Below the pieces are notes generated by a model. That model was not told the DNA's origin. It saw only the letters and a program-made list of their open reading frames with translations, and did no database searches. A DNA stretch of 64,000 nucleotides. It comes from Streptoverticillium olivoreticuli subsp. olivoreticuli. Lineage in GTDB: Bacteria; Actinomycetota; Actinomycetes; Streptomycetales; Streptomycetaceae. Below are positions 41,818 to 50,788 of the stretch, in pieces. The translations under genes were made by a program, and so were the position numbers. Position 1 is the stretch's first letter; every line of letters begins with the position of its first letter. Where the stretch lies: positions 186,001 through 250,000 of the forward strand of contig NZ_CP031455.1 in assembly GCF_003391135.1 (NCBI RefSeq). Direction: 5' to 3'.

Positions 41818-42786
41818 ATGGACCTGATGCGGCACTTGGAGTGCTTTGTGGCTGTTGCAGAAGAGTCACATTTCGGCCGTGCCGCGGAGCGGCTGGGCAT
41901 CGCCCAGCCGCCCCTGTCGCAGCGCATCCAGCGTCTGGAGCGCGAACTGGGGGTGCGCCTGTTCGAGCGGACCAGCCGACAGGTGACGATCACCAAGGCC
42001 GGGACGCTGCTCCTGGACGAGGCCCGTGAACTGCTCGCCCGTTCCGAGGCGCTGATGGCCACCGCCCGCCGGGTCAGGGACGGCGAGAGCGGGCTGCTGC
42101 GCGCCGCGCTGCCGCCCGACATCCCCGGGGAGACCGTCGCCGCGATCCTGGCGGACTTCCGGCAGCGCCATGCCGGGGTGGAGTTGGAGCTGCGCGAGCT
42201 GTCCACCACCGAGCAACTCCTCCAGTTCGCCTCGCACGAGTTGGACGTCGGGCTCATCCACCACCCCTGTGACGTCTCCGGCCTCGAGCTGGGCCCGGTT
42301 CTCCACCGCGAGGTGGGGGTACTGCTCCCCCGCGACGCCCCGGCCGCCGCGCTCGACGAGGTCCCGCTCACCGCCCTCACCGGATACGACCTGGTCCTCT
42401 TCCACCGCGCCGCCGCCCCCTCCCTGCACGACGACGTGCTGACCACCTGCGCCCGCAACGGCTACACCCCCACCGCCGTCCGGCACGGCCAGGGCGCCAG
42501 CTTCGTCCGCGGCCTGATCCTCTCCGCGCACGCCGTCGCCTTCAGCCCGCGGGACGCCCACCCCGCGGGTGCCGCCGACCGGGATCCGGACGTCGTCTGG
42601 CGCCCGCTCGCCGGGACCCCGCTGGTCTGGCGCCACTCCGTCGCCTGGCCGCAAGGGCGCAGCGACACGGTCGTCGGCGCCTTCGCCGAGGCGGCCACGC
42701 ACGCGCTGCGGAACACCACCGCCATGAGTGCCGACCCGCCCCCGCGCCCGCTCCATCTGCGCCCGGCAGCGGAGTACTGGCTGTGA
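41818..42786 (+). CDS. LysR-family transcriptional regulator
   Basis: 322 residues from ATG 41818. The N-terminal HTH is standard (MRHLECFVAVAEESHFGRAA, ERLGIAQPPLSQRIQRLERE, FERTSRQVTITKAG), followed by a periplasmic-binding-like sensor domain (about 90-300). It overlaps the start of the class A beta-lactamase-like gene by four bases (GTGA), so the two are co-translated; unlike the ampR/ampC layout the genes are in the same direction. The divergent gene is a MecA_N-type PBP, so this regulator may link wall damage or beta-lactam signals to both. Ligand unknown. Confidence 0.88.
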   Translation: MDLMRHLECFVAVAEESHFGRAAERLGIAQPPLSQRIQRLERELGVRLFERTSRQVTITKAGTLLLDEARELLARSEALMATARRVRDGESGLLRAALPPDIPGETVAAILADFRQRHAGVELELRELSTTEQLLQFASHELDVGLIHHPCDVSGLELGPVLHREVGVLLPRDAPAAALDEVPLTALTGYDLVLFHRAAAPSLHDDVLTTCARNGYTPTAVRHGQGASFVRGLILSAHAVAFSPRDAHPAGAADRDPDVVWRPLAGTPLVWRHSVAWPQGRSDTVVGAFAEAATHALRNTTAMSADPPPRPLHLRPAAEYWL

Positions 42787-43655
42787 CCAGCACCCTCGCC
42801 CGCATCCGTGATGCCTTCGACGCCGCCGGTGTCACCGGTCGGCTGCACGCCCTCGACATCGACTCCGGCGCGGAGATCAACGCGGGCGCCGATCTCCCGG
42901 TCGTCACCGCCAGCGTGCACAAGCTCTGTCTGCTCGTCGCACTCCACCAGCGGGCCGCGGCAGGGCACGTCGACCTCACCGAACAGATCGAGTGCCCACC
43001 GGCCGGCCGCACCTTGGGGCCCACCGGGCTGGCCGCCATGCTCGACCCCGTCCGCATGTCCCTGCGCGACGCCGCCTATCTGATGATGGCCGTCAGCGAC
43101 AACACCTCCGCCGACATCCTCCTGGAGCGCGTCGGCCTCGACGCCGTCAACGACACGACCGCCCGGCTCGGCCTCACCCATACCCACGCCGTCCACACGT
43201 TCGGCCGGATCCTCGCCACCATCAGGCAGGACGCGGGACCCGGCGGCCCGCAGGCACTGACCGATCCGTACGTCATCGCCCGGCTGCGTGCCCTCGACCC
43301 CGCCCGCACCAACCGCAGCACCCCTCGCGACATGACCCGCCTGCTGGCCGCCGTCTGGCGTGACGAAGCCTGTGCGCCCGAACACTGCGCCGCGGTCCGC
43401 CGCCTCCTCGGCCTGCAGGTCTGGCCGCATCGCATGGCCTCGGGCTTCCCTTTCGACGACGTCCACGTCGCGGGCAAGACCGGAAGCCTGCCGACCGTGC
43501 GCAACGAGGTCGGCGTCATCGAATACCCCGACGGGGGCCGCTACGCCGTCGCTGTCTTCACCCGTGCCGCCAGCACCGCCGCCACGCTCCCCCCGGCCGA
43601 CGCCGTCATCGGCACCACGGCCCGTATCGCTGTCGACGCACTGCGCGCCCTGTAG
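42783..43655 (+). CDS. Class A beta-lactamase-like serine hydrolase
   Basis: 290 residues from GTG 42783, with no signal peptide. Active-site boxes are complete: S44-V-H-K47, S105-D-N107 and K232-T-G234 (AGKTGSLPTVRNEVG). The omega-loop region, where true class A enzymes have E166-x-x-x-N170, reads LDPARTNRSTPRDM: the Asn is there but the residue four before it is Pro, not Glu. Without that general base deacylation would be slow, so the protein may be a penicillin-binding or esterase-like hydrolase instead of an efficient beta-lactamase, and lack of an export signal points the same way. Co-translated with lysR. Confidence 0.8.
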   Translation: MTSTLARIRDAFDAAGVTGRLHALDIDSGAEINAGADLPVVTASVHKLCLLVALHQRAAAGHVDLTEQIECPPAGRTLGPTGLAAMLDPVRMSLRDAAYLMMAVSDNTSADILLERVGLDAVNDTTARLGLTHTHAVHTFGRILATIRQDAGPGGPQALTDPYVIARLRALDPARTNRSTPRDMTRLLAAVWRDEACAPEHCAAVRRLLGLQVWPHRMASGFPFDDVHVAGKTGSLPTVRNEVGVIEYPDGGRYAVAVFTRAASTAATLPPADAVIGTTARIAVDALRAL

Positions 43656-43772
43656 TGGATTCCACCCTTTTGTAACCCGGGCTTCATTCCCGGCTGCCAG
43701 GCTTCACCGATCTGCCCGCCGCTCTCGGCTCCGGCTTCGCTCCAGCCGTCCTCGATGCATAGGAACCGACGC

Positions 43773-44324
43773 GTGAACCCCATCGACCTGCTCGCCGAAC
43801 TCTTCGACGGAGAGGGCGGCGCCGAATACTTCGGTGAAGCCGTCACTCAGGCCGAGCACATGCTCCAGGCCGGGGCGCTCGCCGAGGCCGCCGGCGCCCC
43901 GCCGCACCTCGTCGCGGCCGCCCTGCTGCACGACATCGGGCACTTCCACGGAGCCGTCACCGGCCGGGACCTGATGGAGGGCGGTCAGGACAACCGGCAC
44001 AGCCATACGGGCGCCGACTGGCTCGACGAGCATTTCGGCCCCGAGGTGACCGGGCCCGTACGGCTGCACGTGGCGGCCAAGCGGTACCTGTGCGCGATGG
44101 AGCCCGGCTATTTCGAGCTCCTCTCGGAGGCGTCCGTGCACACGCTCAAGGTGCAGGGCGGGCCCATGTCGCCCGATCAGGCGCGGGAGTTCGCGGCGTT
44201 GCCCGGCTCCCGGGATGCGGTCGCCGTGCGCCGCTGGGACGAGCAGGCGAAGGATCCGGAGTTCGCGACCCCGGGCTTCGAGCATTTCCGCCCGCTGCTC
44301 GAATCGCTGCTCACCCGCTCGTGA
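43773..44324 (+). CDS. HD-domain protein of the phosphonate-oxygenase (PhnZ) type
   Basis: 183 residues from GTG 43773 (AGGAA eight bases upstream; ATG 43755 also in frame). The metal-binding residues of the PhnZ-like HD family are visible: VTQAEHMLQAGALAE, LLHDIGHFHG (HD pair and third His), RHSHTGADWLDEHFG and RLHVAAKRYLCA (His and Lys). Mixed-valent di-iron members oxidatively cleave 2-amino-1-hydroxyethylphosphonate to glycine and phosphate. The gene converges on the aminophosphonate uptake operon, which supports a phosphonate role. A PhnY-type hydroxylase that would make its substrate is not in the window, so the exact reaction is not settled. Confidence 0.78.
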   Translation: MNPIDLLAELFDGEGGAEYFGEAVTQAEHMLQAGALAEAAGAPPHLVAAALLHDIGHFHGAVTGRDLMEGGQDNRHSHTGADWLDEHFGPEVTGPVRLHVAAKRYLCAMEPGYFELLSEASVHTLKVQGGPMSPDQAREFAALPGSRDAVAVRRWDEQAKDPEFATPGFEHFRPLLESLLTRS

Positions 44325-44365
44325 GGCGGTGCCCTGGTATCCGGTGTGAGGGCCCTGAGTCGGCC

Positions 44366-44384
44366 GGGGGCCCATCCGGCCCCC
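44366..44384. terminator. Terminator hairpin between convergent genes
   Basis: GGGGGCC (44366-44372), five-base loop, GGCCCCC (44378-44384), 42 bases past the HD-domain gene. Confidence 0.65.
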
Positions 44385-44435
44385 GATGGGCCTGCGATGT
44401 TGTTCGCGTTCCCCGGCCGACTGCGCCGGGGTCCG

Positions 44436-44837
44436 TCAGCCGGTCTTCTTCTTGGCGGGCTCGGCATCGGTGAGGTCGACGCTGGTGCAGGACACATCGG
44501 CCTTGCTGTCCAGGGTGATGGTCTTGACCTCGGTCTTGCCGTCCGAGGCGGTGACCTTGCCCACGGCCTTGTCGTCCGAGACGACGGGCTTGCGCTCGAC
44601 CTTGTCCCCGGCCTTGTGAGCAGGCTTTTCGCCAGTGGATCCGGCAGCAGCGGGAGCGCCGGTGCCGCTCTTGCCGTCCGCCTGGGTGTATTTCACGTTG
44701 CAGGTCGGCGGCTTGGAAGCGCTGCCGGAGTCCGTCCCGGCGGCGAAGGCCGTGCTGCCCGCCGCGACTGTTCCGAATGCGGCCGCGGCCACGGCGACAA
44801 GGAGGGACTTCCGACGCGGCATACGAATGGGCTTCAT
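44436..44837 (-). CDS. Small secreted protein, unknown
   Basis: 133 residues from ATG 44837. A signal peptide (RRKSLLVAVAAAAFGTVAAG, cleavage after AFA about residue 32) is followed by a short Lys/Asp/Thr-rich chain with two cysteines about 70 residues apart (PPTCNVKY and DVSCTSVDL), likely one disulfide, and a tail AEPAKKKTG. No family or motif recognised. It lies downstream of the phosphonate transport operon on the same strand, but a 99-base gap and its own ribosome site suggest a separate unit. Confidence 0.7.
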   Translation of the reverse strand: MKPIRMPRRKSLLVAVAAAAFGTVAAGSTAFAAGTDSGSASKPPTCNVKYTQADGKSGTGAPAAAGSTGEKPAHKAGDKVERKPVVSDDKAVGKVTASDGKTEVKTITLDSKADVSCTSVDLTDAEPAKKKTG

Positions 44838-44936
44838 CGTGGTGTTCCTCTCGTAAAGGAGGAGGCTCTCTCGCGAACCTCTCCGATACGGCCCAGTTCA
44901 CCTGAACCCATGTTTCCCCGATGTCTCGGTGAATCG

Positions 44937-45998
44937 TCAGCTGCCGGTCGCGGACTTCCAGGCGTCTGTGTAGGACTTGAGGTTCTTGTCGATGTCCGAC
45001 CAGTCCGGGGTAAAGATGTCCACGCCCTTCATGATGTCGGCGAGCTTGGTGGCGTTCTCGTCGGTCGCCTTGACGTCGGTACGGGCCGGGAAGCCGCCGC
45101 TGACCTCGCTGGCCTGCTTCTGGACCTCCTCCGTCAGCAGGTAATCCAGCAGCTTCTTGCCGTTCTCGCTGTTGGGGGCGCCGTGGACCAGCCCGGCCGC
45201 GTACGGGAGGGCGAAGGAGGTGGGCTTGCCGTCGCCCTTGGCCGGGAACCAGATGCCGAGGTTCGGCATGGACTTGGACTGGGCGAAGTTCATCTGGACA
45301 TCGCCGTTGGCGACCAGCAGCTCGCCCTTGTCGGTCTTGGGCGCGAGCTTGCTGGTGGAGGAGGAAGGGCCGACGTTGTTGGCCTGGAGCTTCTTGAGGT
45401 ACTCCATGGCCGCTTCCTTGCCGCCGAAGTCGTGCATGGCCTTGATGAGGACGGCCGTGCCGTCACCTGCGACGCCCGGCGTGGAGTACTGGAGCTTGCC
45501 CTTGAACTTCTTGTCCAGGAGGTCCTCCCAGGTCTTGGGCGCCTCCGAGAGCTCCTTCTTGTTGTAGACGAAGCCGAAGTAGTTGTTGACGACCGACGTC
45601 CACTTGCCGTCCGGTGCCCGGCCCGAGCTGTCCACCTTGTCGGCGTTCTTGGGCTCGTACTTCTCCAGCAGACCCTTGCCGTCGGCCTGCTGGATGAAGG
45701 GGGGCAGGGTGACCAGCACGTCGGCCTGGGTGTTGGTCTTCTCGCGGGCGACGCGCTGCACCATCTCCCCGGAGCCGCCCTCCACGTACTTGACCTTGAT
45801 TCCGGTCTGCTTCTCGAAGTCCTTGAAGACCTTGTCGTAGAAACCGTCGCCGTTCTCGCCCTTGAGTCCGTCGGCGCTGTAGACGGTGACGGACTTCGAG
45901 TCGGAGCCGGTCAGGGAGCCGCCTCCGCAGGCGGCGAGGGTACCGACGAGGGCGAGGCTGCCGGTGACAGCGACGGCGATCTTGATGGAGCGCTTCAT
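44937..45998 (-). CDS. Phosphonate-type ABC transporter substrate-binding lipoprotein
   Basis: 353 residues from ATG 45998 (AAGGAC upstream). A lipoprotein signal with lipobox LAAC (about residues 21-24, GTLAACGGGSLTGS) and an iron/2-aminoethylphosphonate-type type II binding fold: VTVYSADGL, ADVLVTLPPFIQQADGKGL, NNYFGFVYNKKEL, PKTWEDLLDKKFKGKLQYST, FAQSKSMPNLGIWFPAK. Members with this pattern next to FAD-oxidase and phosphonatase-like genes bind 2-aminoethylphosphonate, though the fold is shared with Fe3+ binders. It is the last gene of the importer operon and its product sits outside the membrane. Confidence 0.85.
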   Translation of the reverse strand: MKRSIKIAVAVTGSLALVGTLAACGGGSLTGSDSKSVTVYSADGLKGENGDGFYDKVFKDFEKQTGIKVKYVEGGSGEMVQRVAREKTNTQADVLVTLPPFIQQADGKGLLEKYEPKNADKVDSSGRAPDGKWTSVVNNYFGFVYNKKELSEAPKTWEDLLDKKFKGKLQYSTPGVAGDGTAVLIKAMHDFGGKEAAMEYLKKLQANNVGPSSSTSKLAPKTDKGELLVANGDVQMNFAQSKSMPNLGIWFPAKGDGKPTSFALPYAAGLVHGAPNSENGKKLLDYLLTEEVQKQASEVSGGFPARTDVKATDENATKLADIMKGVDIFTPDWSDIDKNLKSYTDAWKSATGS

Positions 45999-46036
45999 GG
46001 CGGTGTCCTTCTCTCGCATGGCAAGTTGCCCGGTGA

Positions 46037-46834
46037 TCATCTGTAGGTGGCTCTGGTGCGGATGCGGGAGACGGCGAGCAGTACGAGCATCGTCGTTCCC
46101 ATCAGCACGACCGCGACGGCGGAGCCGGTGAACAGCGCCCCCCGGTCGGTGGCCGTGAAGATCTGGACCGGGAGGGGGACCCAGTCCGGGGGGTAGAGCA
46201 TCATCGTGGCGCTCAACTCGCCCATGGACAGGGCGAAGCACAGGCCCGCCGCGGCGTTGAGCGAGGGCAGCAGCAGTGGGATCCTGACCCGCCACAGCAC
46301 ATACCAGGGGCGGGCCCCGAGGCTGGCCGCGGCCTGCTCGTACGCCGGGTCCAGCCGTCGGACGGCGGCGGATACGGATTGGTAGGCGAAGGCGGTGACC
46401 AGCACGGTGTGGGCGATGAGCACGATCCAGGGGGTGCCGTTGAGCAGGATCGGTGGCTTGCTGAATGCGACCAGTACGGCCAGGCCGACGGCCACCGACG
46501 GGACGGCGACCGGCAGCACGAACAGCGCCTCCAGTGTTCTCCGGCCTCGTTTGCCGAGCGCGGCCGCCGACAGAGCGGCCCAGCCTCCCAGCGTCAGCGC
46601 CAGCAGACTGGCGCCGGCCGCGGTGACCAGGCTCGTGATCAGCGCCTGCAACGACTCGCCCCGTGTGGCGGAGGAGTAGTTGTCCAGGGTCGGCCCCGAG
46701 GGGAAGACACCGGACCAGTGTGTGGCGAAGGACGCCGCCGCGATGACTCCCAGGGGCAGTGCGAAGACCGGCAGGGCGAGGCCGAAGAAGACGGCCCAGG
46801 AGGCCCAGCGGCCCCTACGGCTATGCACCAACAC
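46037..46834 (-). CDS. Aminophosphonate ABC transporter permease (second subunit)
   Basis: 265 residues from GTG 46834, overlapping the first permease gene by 14 bases. Six membrane segments and the BPD_transp_1 EAA loop YEQAAASLGARPWYVLWRVR contacting the ATPase. Together with the gene at 46821 it forms the heterodimeric membrane channel. Confidence 0.87.
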   Translation of the reverse strand: MLVHSRRGRWASWAVFFGLALPVFALPLGVIAAASFATHWSGVFPSGPTLDNYSSATRGESLQALITSLVTAAGASLLALTLGGWAALSAAALGKRGRRTLEALFVLPVAVPSVAVGLAVLVAFSKPPILLNGTPWIVLIAHTVLVTAFAYQSVSAAVRRLDPAYEQAAASLGARPWYVLWRVRIPLLLPSLNAAAGLCFALSMGELSATMMLYPPDWVPLPVQIFTATDRGALFTGSAVAVVLMGTTMLVLLAVSRIRTRATYR

Positions 46835-47795
46835 GTCGGCTCACCATCCTGTAGAGGCCGTACAGACCCACGGAGATCGCGATGTTGACCACTGCCACGA
46901 CGCAGGCGGCCGTGTAGTCGGATTCGAGCATGGCCTTGCTGTAGACGAGCATCGGCAGAGTGGTGACGCCCTTGGCGCCGGTGAACAGCACGATGCCGAA
47001 CTCATTCAGGCACAGGACGAGCACCAGGCTTCCGCCCGCCGCCAGCGCCGGCAGCGCCTCGGGGAGGATCACCTGGCGCACGATCCGTGCGGGCCGTGCG
47101 CCGAGTGAGGACGCCGCTTCCAGTTGCGCCGTGTCCAGCTGGGAGAACGCGGCGAGCAAGGGCCGCATCACGAACGGTGTGAAGTACGTGATCTCGGCGA
47201 GCAGTACGCCCCACGGTGTGGTCAGGAACTGGAAGGGGCCGCTCGCGGCGCCCGTGGCGTCGGTCCACAGGCCGTTGGCGATGCCCACGGTGCCGTAGAT
47301 GAACAGCAGGGCGAGGGTGATCAGGAAGGAGGGGAAGGAGAGGAAGACATCGATGAACTTGGTGACCGCCCTGCCTCCGGGGAACGGCACGAAGGCGATG
47401 ATCAGGGCGAGGACGAAGCCGAGCAGCAGGCAGCCGACGGTGGATCCCACGGCCAGCCACACCGTGGTGCCGAGGGCTTCCCTGAACGCCTCCGAGGCGA
47501 AGACCGTGCCGTAGGGCTGGAGGGAGGTCTCGCCCTCCGCGGTGGTGAAGGACTGCTGGACGACCAGCGCGAGCGGATAAAGGAAGATCAGTCCCAGGGC
47601 CGCGACGGGCGGCAGCGCCCATACGAACCGGGGCACCGACCGGGCCGGTGCGCGTACGGTCCCGGCGGTCTCCCGCGGCCCCCGGCCGGCCCCTTCCCCA
47701 CCACCGCGCGCCAAGGGGACCAACGAGCCGCGGGTGAGGACGGAGGCTGACCGCGGCTCTGCCGTGGCGGGGGTCGGGTGCGCCGCGCTAGGCAT
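46821..47795 (-). CDS. Aminophosphonate ABC transporter permease (first subunit)
   Basis: 324 residues from ATG 47795. After a 55-residue hydrophilic head, six membrane segments (VWALPPVAALGLIFLYPLAL first) and the EAA loop QLEAASSLGARPARIVRQVI. It overlaps the ATPase gene by 8 bases upstream and the second permease by 14 bases downstream, so the transporter is a tight operon. The phrase LVLCLNEFGIVLFTGAKGVT is typical for permeases of the 2-aminoethylphosphonate/Fe3+ group. Confidence 0.87.
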   Translation of the reverse strand: MPSAAHPTPATAEPRSASVLTRGSLVPLARGGGEGAGRGPRETAGTVRAPARSVPRFVWALPPVAALGLIFLYPLALVVQQSFTTAEGETSLQPYGTVFASEAFREALGTTVWLAVGSTVGCLLLGFVLALIIAFVPFPGGRAVTKFIDVFLSFPSFLITLALLFIYGTVGIANGLWTDATGAASGPFQFLTTPWGVLLAEITYFTPFVMRPLLAAFSQLDTAQLEAASSLGARPARIVRQVILPEALPALAAGGSLVLVLCLNEFGIVLFTGAKGVTTLPMLVYSKAMLESDYTAACVVAVVNIAISVGLYGLYRMVSRRVGA

Positions 47796-48855
47796 GGGCG
47801 ACTCCCGCTCCGATCAGCACGGCGTCCTCGGCGGCGAAGTTCAAGGTGACCTCGTCGCCCGGTGCGGGGGACTCGCGCAGTTCCCGCAGGTCGGCCTTGA
47901 GACGCCGGCCGGCCACGTCCACGTACAGCCGGTGGGTGGAGCCGCGCCACTGGACCTCGGTGATCGTGCCGCGCAGGGCGTTGGGGCCGTCTCCGAGGCC
48001 GACGAGGTGCGGGCGTACGCACAGTGTGGCGCTCGCCCCGTGGGCGGCCTCGCCCGTGGTGACCGAGAGCCGCGTGCCCGCGAAGTCCACGGTGCCCGTG
48101 GAACCCACCGTCACGGGGAGGAGGTTGGCGTTGCCCACGAACGACGCGGTGAATTCGGTGCGCGGGCTGCGGTAAAGCTGCTGCGGTGTTCCGCAGTCCC
48201 GCAGCCTCGCCTTGTCCATGACGGCGATGCGGTCCGCGAGTGTCAGGGCCTCGACCTGGTCGTGGGTGACGTACAGCATGGACACATCCGGCAGTTCCCG
48301 GTGCAGCCGGGCGAGTTCGGCGAGCATGCCCGAGCGGAGCTGGGCGTCGAGCGCGGAGAGCGGTTCGTCCAGGAGGAGGACCTTCGGGCGGATGGCGAGG
48401 GCGCGGGCGATGGCGACCCGCTGCTGCTGTCCGCCGGAGAGCTCTCTCGGGTAGCGCTTGGCGTAGTCGGCCATGCCGGTCATCTCCAGGGCCTCGGCCA
48501 CCCGTCCGGCGATCTCTCCCCGGGGTGCCTTCCGGGCCCGCAGTCCGAAGGCGACGTTGTCGGCCACCCGCATGTGCGGGAAGAGCGCGTATTGCTGGAC
48601 GACCATGCCGATGCCGCGCTGGTACGGCGGCAGTCCGGTGACGTCCCGGCCGCCGATCAGGACTCTTCCCGAGGCGGGCCGGACGAATCCGGCGACCGCC
48701 CGCAGTGCGGTGGTCTTGCCCGAGCCGGACGGCCCGAGCAGGGCCATCACCTCGCCGGGCTCCACGGTCAGGTCGAAGTCGTCCAGGACGGTGTTCTTGC
48801 CGTAGACCACCGACACGCCCTCGAAGCGGATGCCCGCTCCCGGCGCGCCGGCCAT
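47788..48855 (-). CDS. Aminophosphonate ABC transporter ATP-binding protein
   Basis: 355 residues from ATG 48855. Walker A GPSGSGKTT (about residues 41-49), Q-loop QQYALFPHM, signature [15 protein letters not shown], Walker B VLLLDEPLSALD, switch His in YVTHDQVEAL. Residues about 235-355 form a C-terminal TOBE domain (FVGNANLLPV, LCVRPHLVGL), as in MalK/PotA-type importers. One base separates it from the upstream hydrolase gene. It energises uptake through the two permeases that follow. Confidence 0.9.
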   Translation of the reverse strand: MAGAPGAGIRFEGVSVVYGKNTVLDDFDLTVEPGEVMALLGPSGSGKTTALRAVAGFVRPASGRVLIGGRDVTGLPPYQRGIGMVVQQYALFPHMRVADNVAFGLRARKAPRGEIAGRVAEALEMTGMADYAKRYPRELSGGQQQRVAIARALAIRPKVLLLDEPLSALDAQLRSGMLAELARLHRELPDVSMLYVTHDQVEALTLADRIAVMDKARLRDCGTPQQLYRSPRTEFTASFVGNANLLPVTVGSTGTVDFAGTRLSVTTGEAAHGASATLCVRPHLVGLGDGPNALRGTITEVQWRGSTHRLYVDVAGRRLKADLRELRESPAPGDEVTLNFAAEDAVLIGAGVAHA

Positions 48856-48856
48856 G

Positions 48857-49555
48857 TCACTCCCCTCCGATCAGGGAGGGAAGCTCGGTCACGGAGGCCA
48901 GTACGTGGGTGGCGCCGGCGTGCCACAGCGCCTGGTCGGCGTGTGCCCCGGTCAGTACTCCGGCCACGATCCCCGATCCCGCGCGGCTTCCGGAGAGCAT
49001 GTCGTAGGACGTGTCCCCGGCGACGGCGATCTGCCGGACGGAGTCCGCGGCGCCGGTGCGCAGCAGCGCGGTGAGGACCATGTCCGGGTAGGGGCGTCCG
49101 CGGCCGCCCGCGTCGGCCGGGCAGAGGGTCAGGTCGGCCAGGTCGTGCCAGCCGAGTGCGTCGAGGATCGCGTCCTGTGTGACGCGGGCGAAGCCGGTGG
49201 TCAGCACGACGGTCAGGCCGGCGTCGCGCATCGTCTCGACGGCCTCACGGGCTCCGGGTATGGCGGCGATGCGGCCGCCATCGACCAGTTCCGCGTAGGC
49301 CTCTTCGAAGGCGGTGTTGGCGCGCTGGGCCGTCGTCTCGTCGTCGAAGAGGTGCCGGAAGACGGAGATCTTGGATTCGCCCATGGTGGCGCGGACGTAG
49401 TCCAGTTTCTCCGCGTGGTCGGTGCTGCCCGGTTCGACGCCCAGGCGCTGGGCCGCGGCGCCGAACGCCTGCTCGACGAGGCCCCCGTCGGCGACGGTGG
49501 TGCCCGCCATGTCCAGCACCACGAGGGAGATACGTTCCTTCAACTCGCTCACCAT
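48857..49555 (-). CDS. Phosphonatase-like HAD hydrolase
   Basis: 232 residues from ATG 49555 (GTG 49552 possible), overlapping the end of the FAD oxidase gene by 7 bases. HAD motif I is VVLDMAGTTVADGG, matching the DxAGTT of phosphonoacetaldehyde hydrolases; motif II lies in VVLTTGFARVTQ, the Lys of motif III falls in the region GGRGRPYPDMV without a clear Lys, and motif IV is AVAGDTSYDMLSG. A Lys in RATMGESKISVF stands where PhnX has its Schiff-base Lys (PMGLMK). The expected job is to cleave the C-P bond of phosphonoacetaldehyde, giving acetaldehyde and phosphate, after the FAD enzyme makes the aldehyde. Substrate is inferred from operon context and the family. Confidence 0.82.
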   Translation of the reverse strand: MVSELKERISLVVLDMAGTTVADGGLVEQAFGAAAQRLGVEPGSTDHAEKLDYVRATMGESKISVFRHLFDDETTAQRANTAFEEAYAELVDGGRIAAIPGAREAVETMRDAGLTVVLTTGFARVTQDAILDALGWHDLADLTLCPADAGGRGRPYPDMVLTALLRTGAADSVRQIAVAGDTSYDMLSGSRAGSGIVAGVLTGAHADQALWHAGATHVLASVTELPSLIGGE

Positions 49556-50670
49556 CCCAGTTCGTTCGCGGTCTTCTCGGCTATCGCCGGGGAGCAGGTC
49601 ATCCCGCGGCCGCCGGGGCCGGTGACCAGCCATACGCCTTCGCGGGCCTGCTGCCGGTGGACGACGCGGGAGGTGTCGGTGCACTGCGCGTAGACGCCCG
49701 CCCAGCGGTGGCGGATCCTGGGGAGGGGCCTGCCGAGGATCGCTTCGACGACGGTGCGCAGGTGCTCGTACGGCTCCTCGACCACGTCGAAGGCGAAAGG
49801 TGCCTCGTATTCATGGGTGTCGCCGATGGTGAGAGAGCCGTCGGTGCGCTGCACCATCAGCAGTTGCATCTTGTGCTCGGCGGCGGTCGGCGTCTGGGCC
49901 TGTGCCGCGGCCAGGGTGTCCAGCGCTTCGCTCGCGTAGGCGGGGTAGTAGCGGAAGCTGTCGGCGTCGGCGACGGAGGTGGTCAGTGCCTCGCCGAGCG
50001 GGTCGGTCTGCATCATCTGGAGGCGTACGCGTCGTACCGGCAGGTCCGGGACGAGCTCGCGGACGAGTCCGCCGAGCCATGCGCCGGTGCACAGCACCAC
50101 CACGTCGCCGTGGTGGACCTCGCCGTGGTCGTCGCGTACGGCGCGCTCCCCCACCACCTCGCGTACTTCGCGTCCGCCGAGGTAGGTGTAGCGGCCGGAG
50201 GCCAACAGCGCCTTCTTCAGGACGCGTTGGGCGGTGCGCGGTTCGACGGCGGCGTCCCGCTCGCACCACAGCGCGCCGAGATGGTCGCCGCGCAGCGCGG
50301 GGTTCATTTCCCGGACCTCGTCGGGGCCGAGGAGTTCCCAGCCGCGGGCGGTGGCGTCGGGGCGCCGGGTGGCGGCCTCGGCGACGGCCCGCTCGGCCTC
50401 GTTCCGGACGACGGTGAGCGAACCGATGGCGCGAAAGCCCAGCTCGGGGAGGTTTGTTCCGATGTCCTCCCACAGTTCGCGGGCGCGCAGGGCCGTTGCC
50501 AGTTCCTCACCGCCCGCGCGGCCGCTGACCCAGATCTGTCCGAAGTTGCGGACCGAGGCACCTCGCGCCTCGGTCTCGCGCTCGATGTGGACCACTTCGT
50601 GGCCACGTTCCACTGCCTGCCAGGCGTGCATGGTTCCCAGCACGCCGGCTCCGACGACTATGACTCGCAT
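49549..50670 (-). CDS. FAD-dependent amine oxidase of phosphonate operons (TIGR03364-like)
   Basis: 373 residues from ATG 50670. The N-terminal dinucleotide fold starts MRVIVVGAGVLGTMHAWQAV and HIERETEARGASVRNFGQIW; the DAO domain shows ALWCERDAAVEPR, VVLCTGAWLGGLV, SLTIGDTHEYEAPF and the closing GVWLVTGPGGRGMTCSPAIA. It belongs to the glycine oxidase/sarcosine oxidase superfamily branch seen only in phosphonate operons. Such enzymes oxidise 2-aminoethylphosphonate or its N-methyl form to phosphonoacetaldehyde, supplying the hydrolase encoded just downstream. First gene of the operon after gntR. Confidence 0.82.
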   Translation of the reverse strand: MRVIVVGAGVLGTMHAWQAVERGHEVVHIERETEARGASVRNFGQIWVSGRAGGEELATALRARELWEDIGTNLPELGFRAIGSLTVVRNEAERAVAEAATRRPDATARGWELLGPDEVREMNPALRGDHLGALWCERDAAVEPRTAQRVLKKALLASGRYTYLGGREVREVVGERAVRDDHGEVHHGDVVVLCTGAWLGGLVRELVPDLPVRRVRLQMMQTDPLGEALTTSVADADSFRYYPAYASEALDTLAAAQAQTPTAAEHKMQLLMVQRTDGSLTIGDTHEYEAPFAFDVVEEPYEHLRTVVEAILGRPLPRIRHRWAGVYAQCTDTSRVVHRQQAREGVWLVTGPGGRGMTCSPAIAEKTANELGW

Positions 50671-50788
50671 GGCCTCGACACTCGACGAAGCCCGTGAACT
50701 GGATCTGGGGCAAAGGAGTCGAGAAGGTGAACAGGCCTGCAATACCAGCAAAGACCAGTTATCGCTTCGTTATCAAACGAGTGGCACC

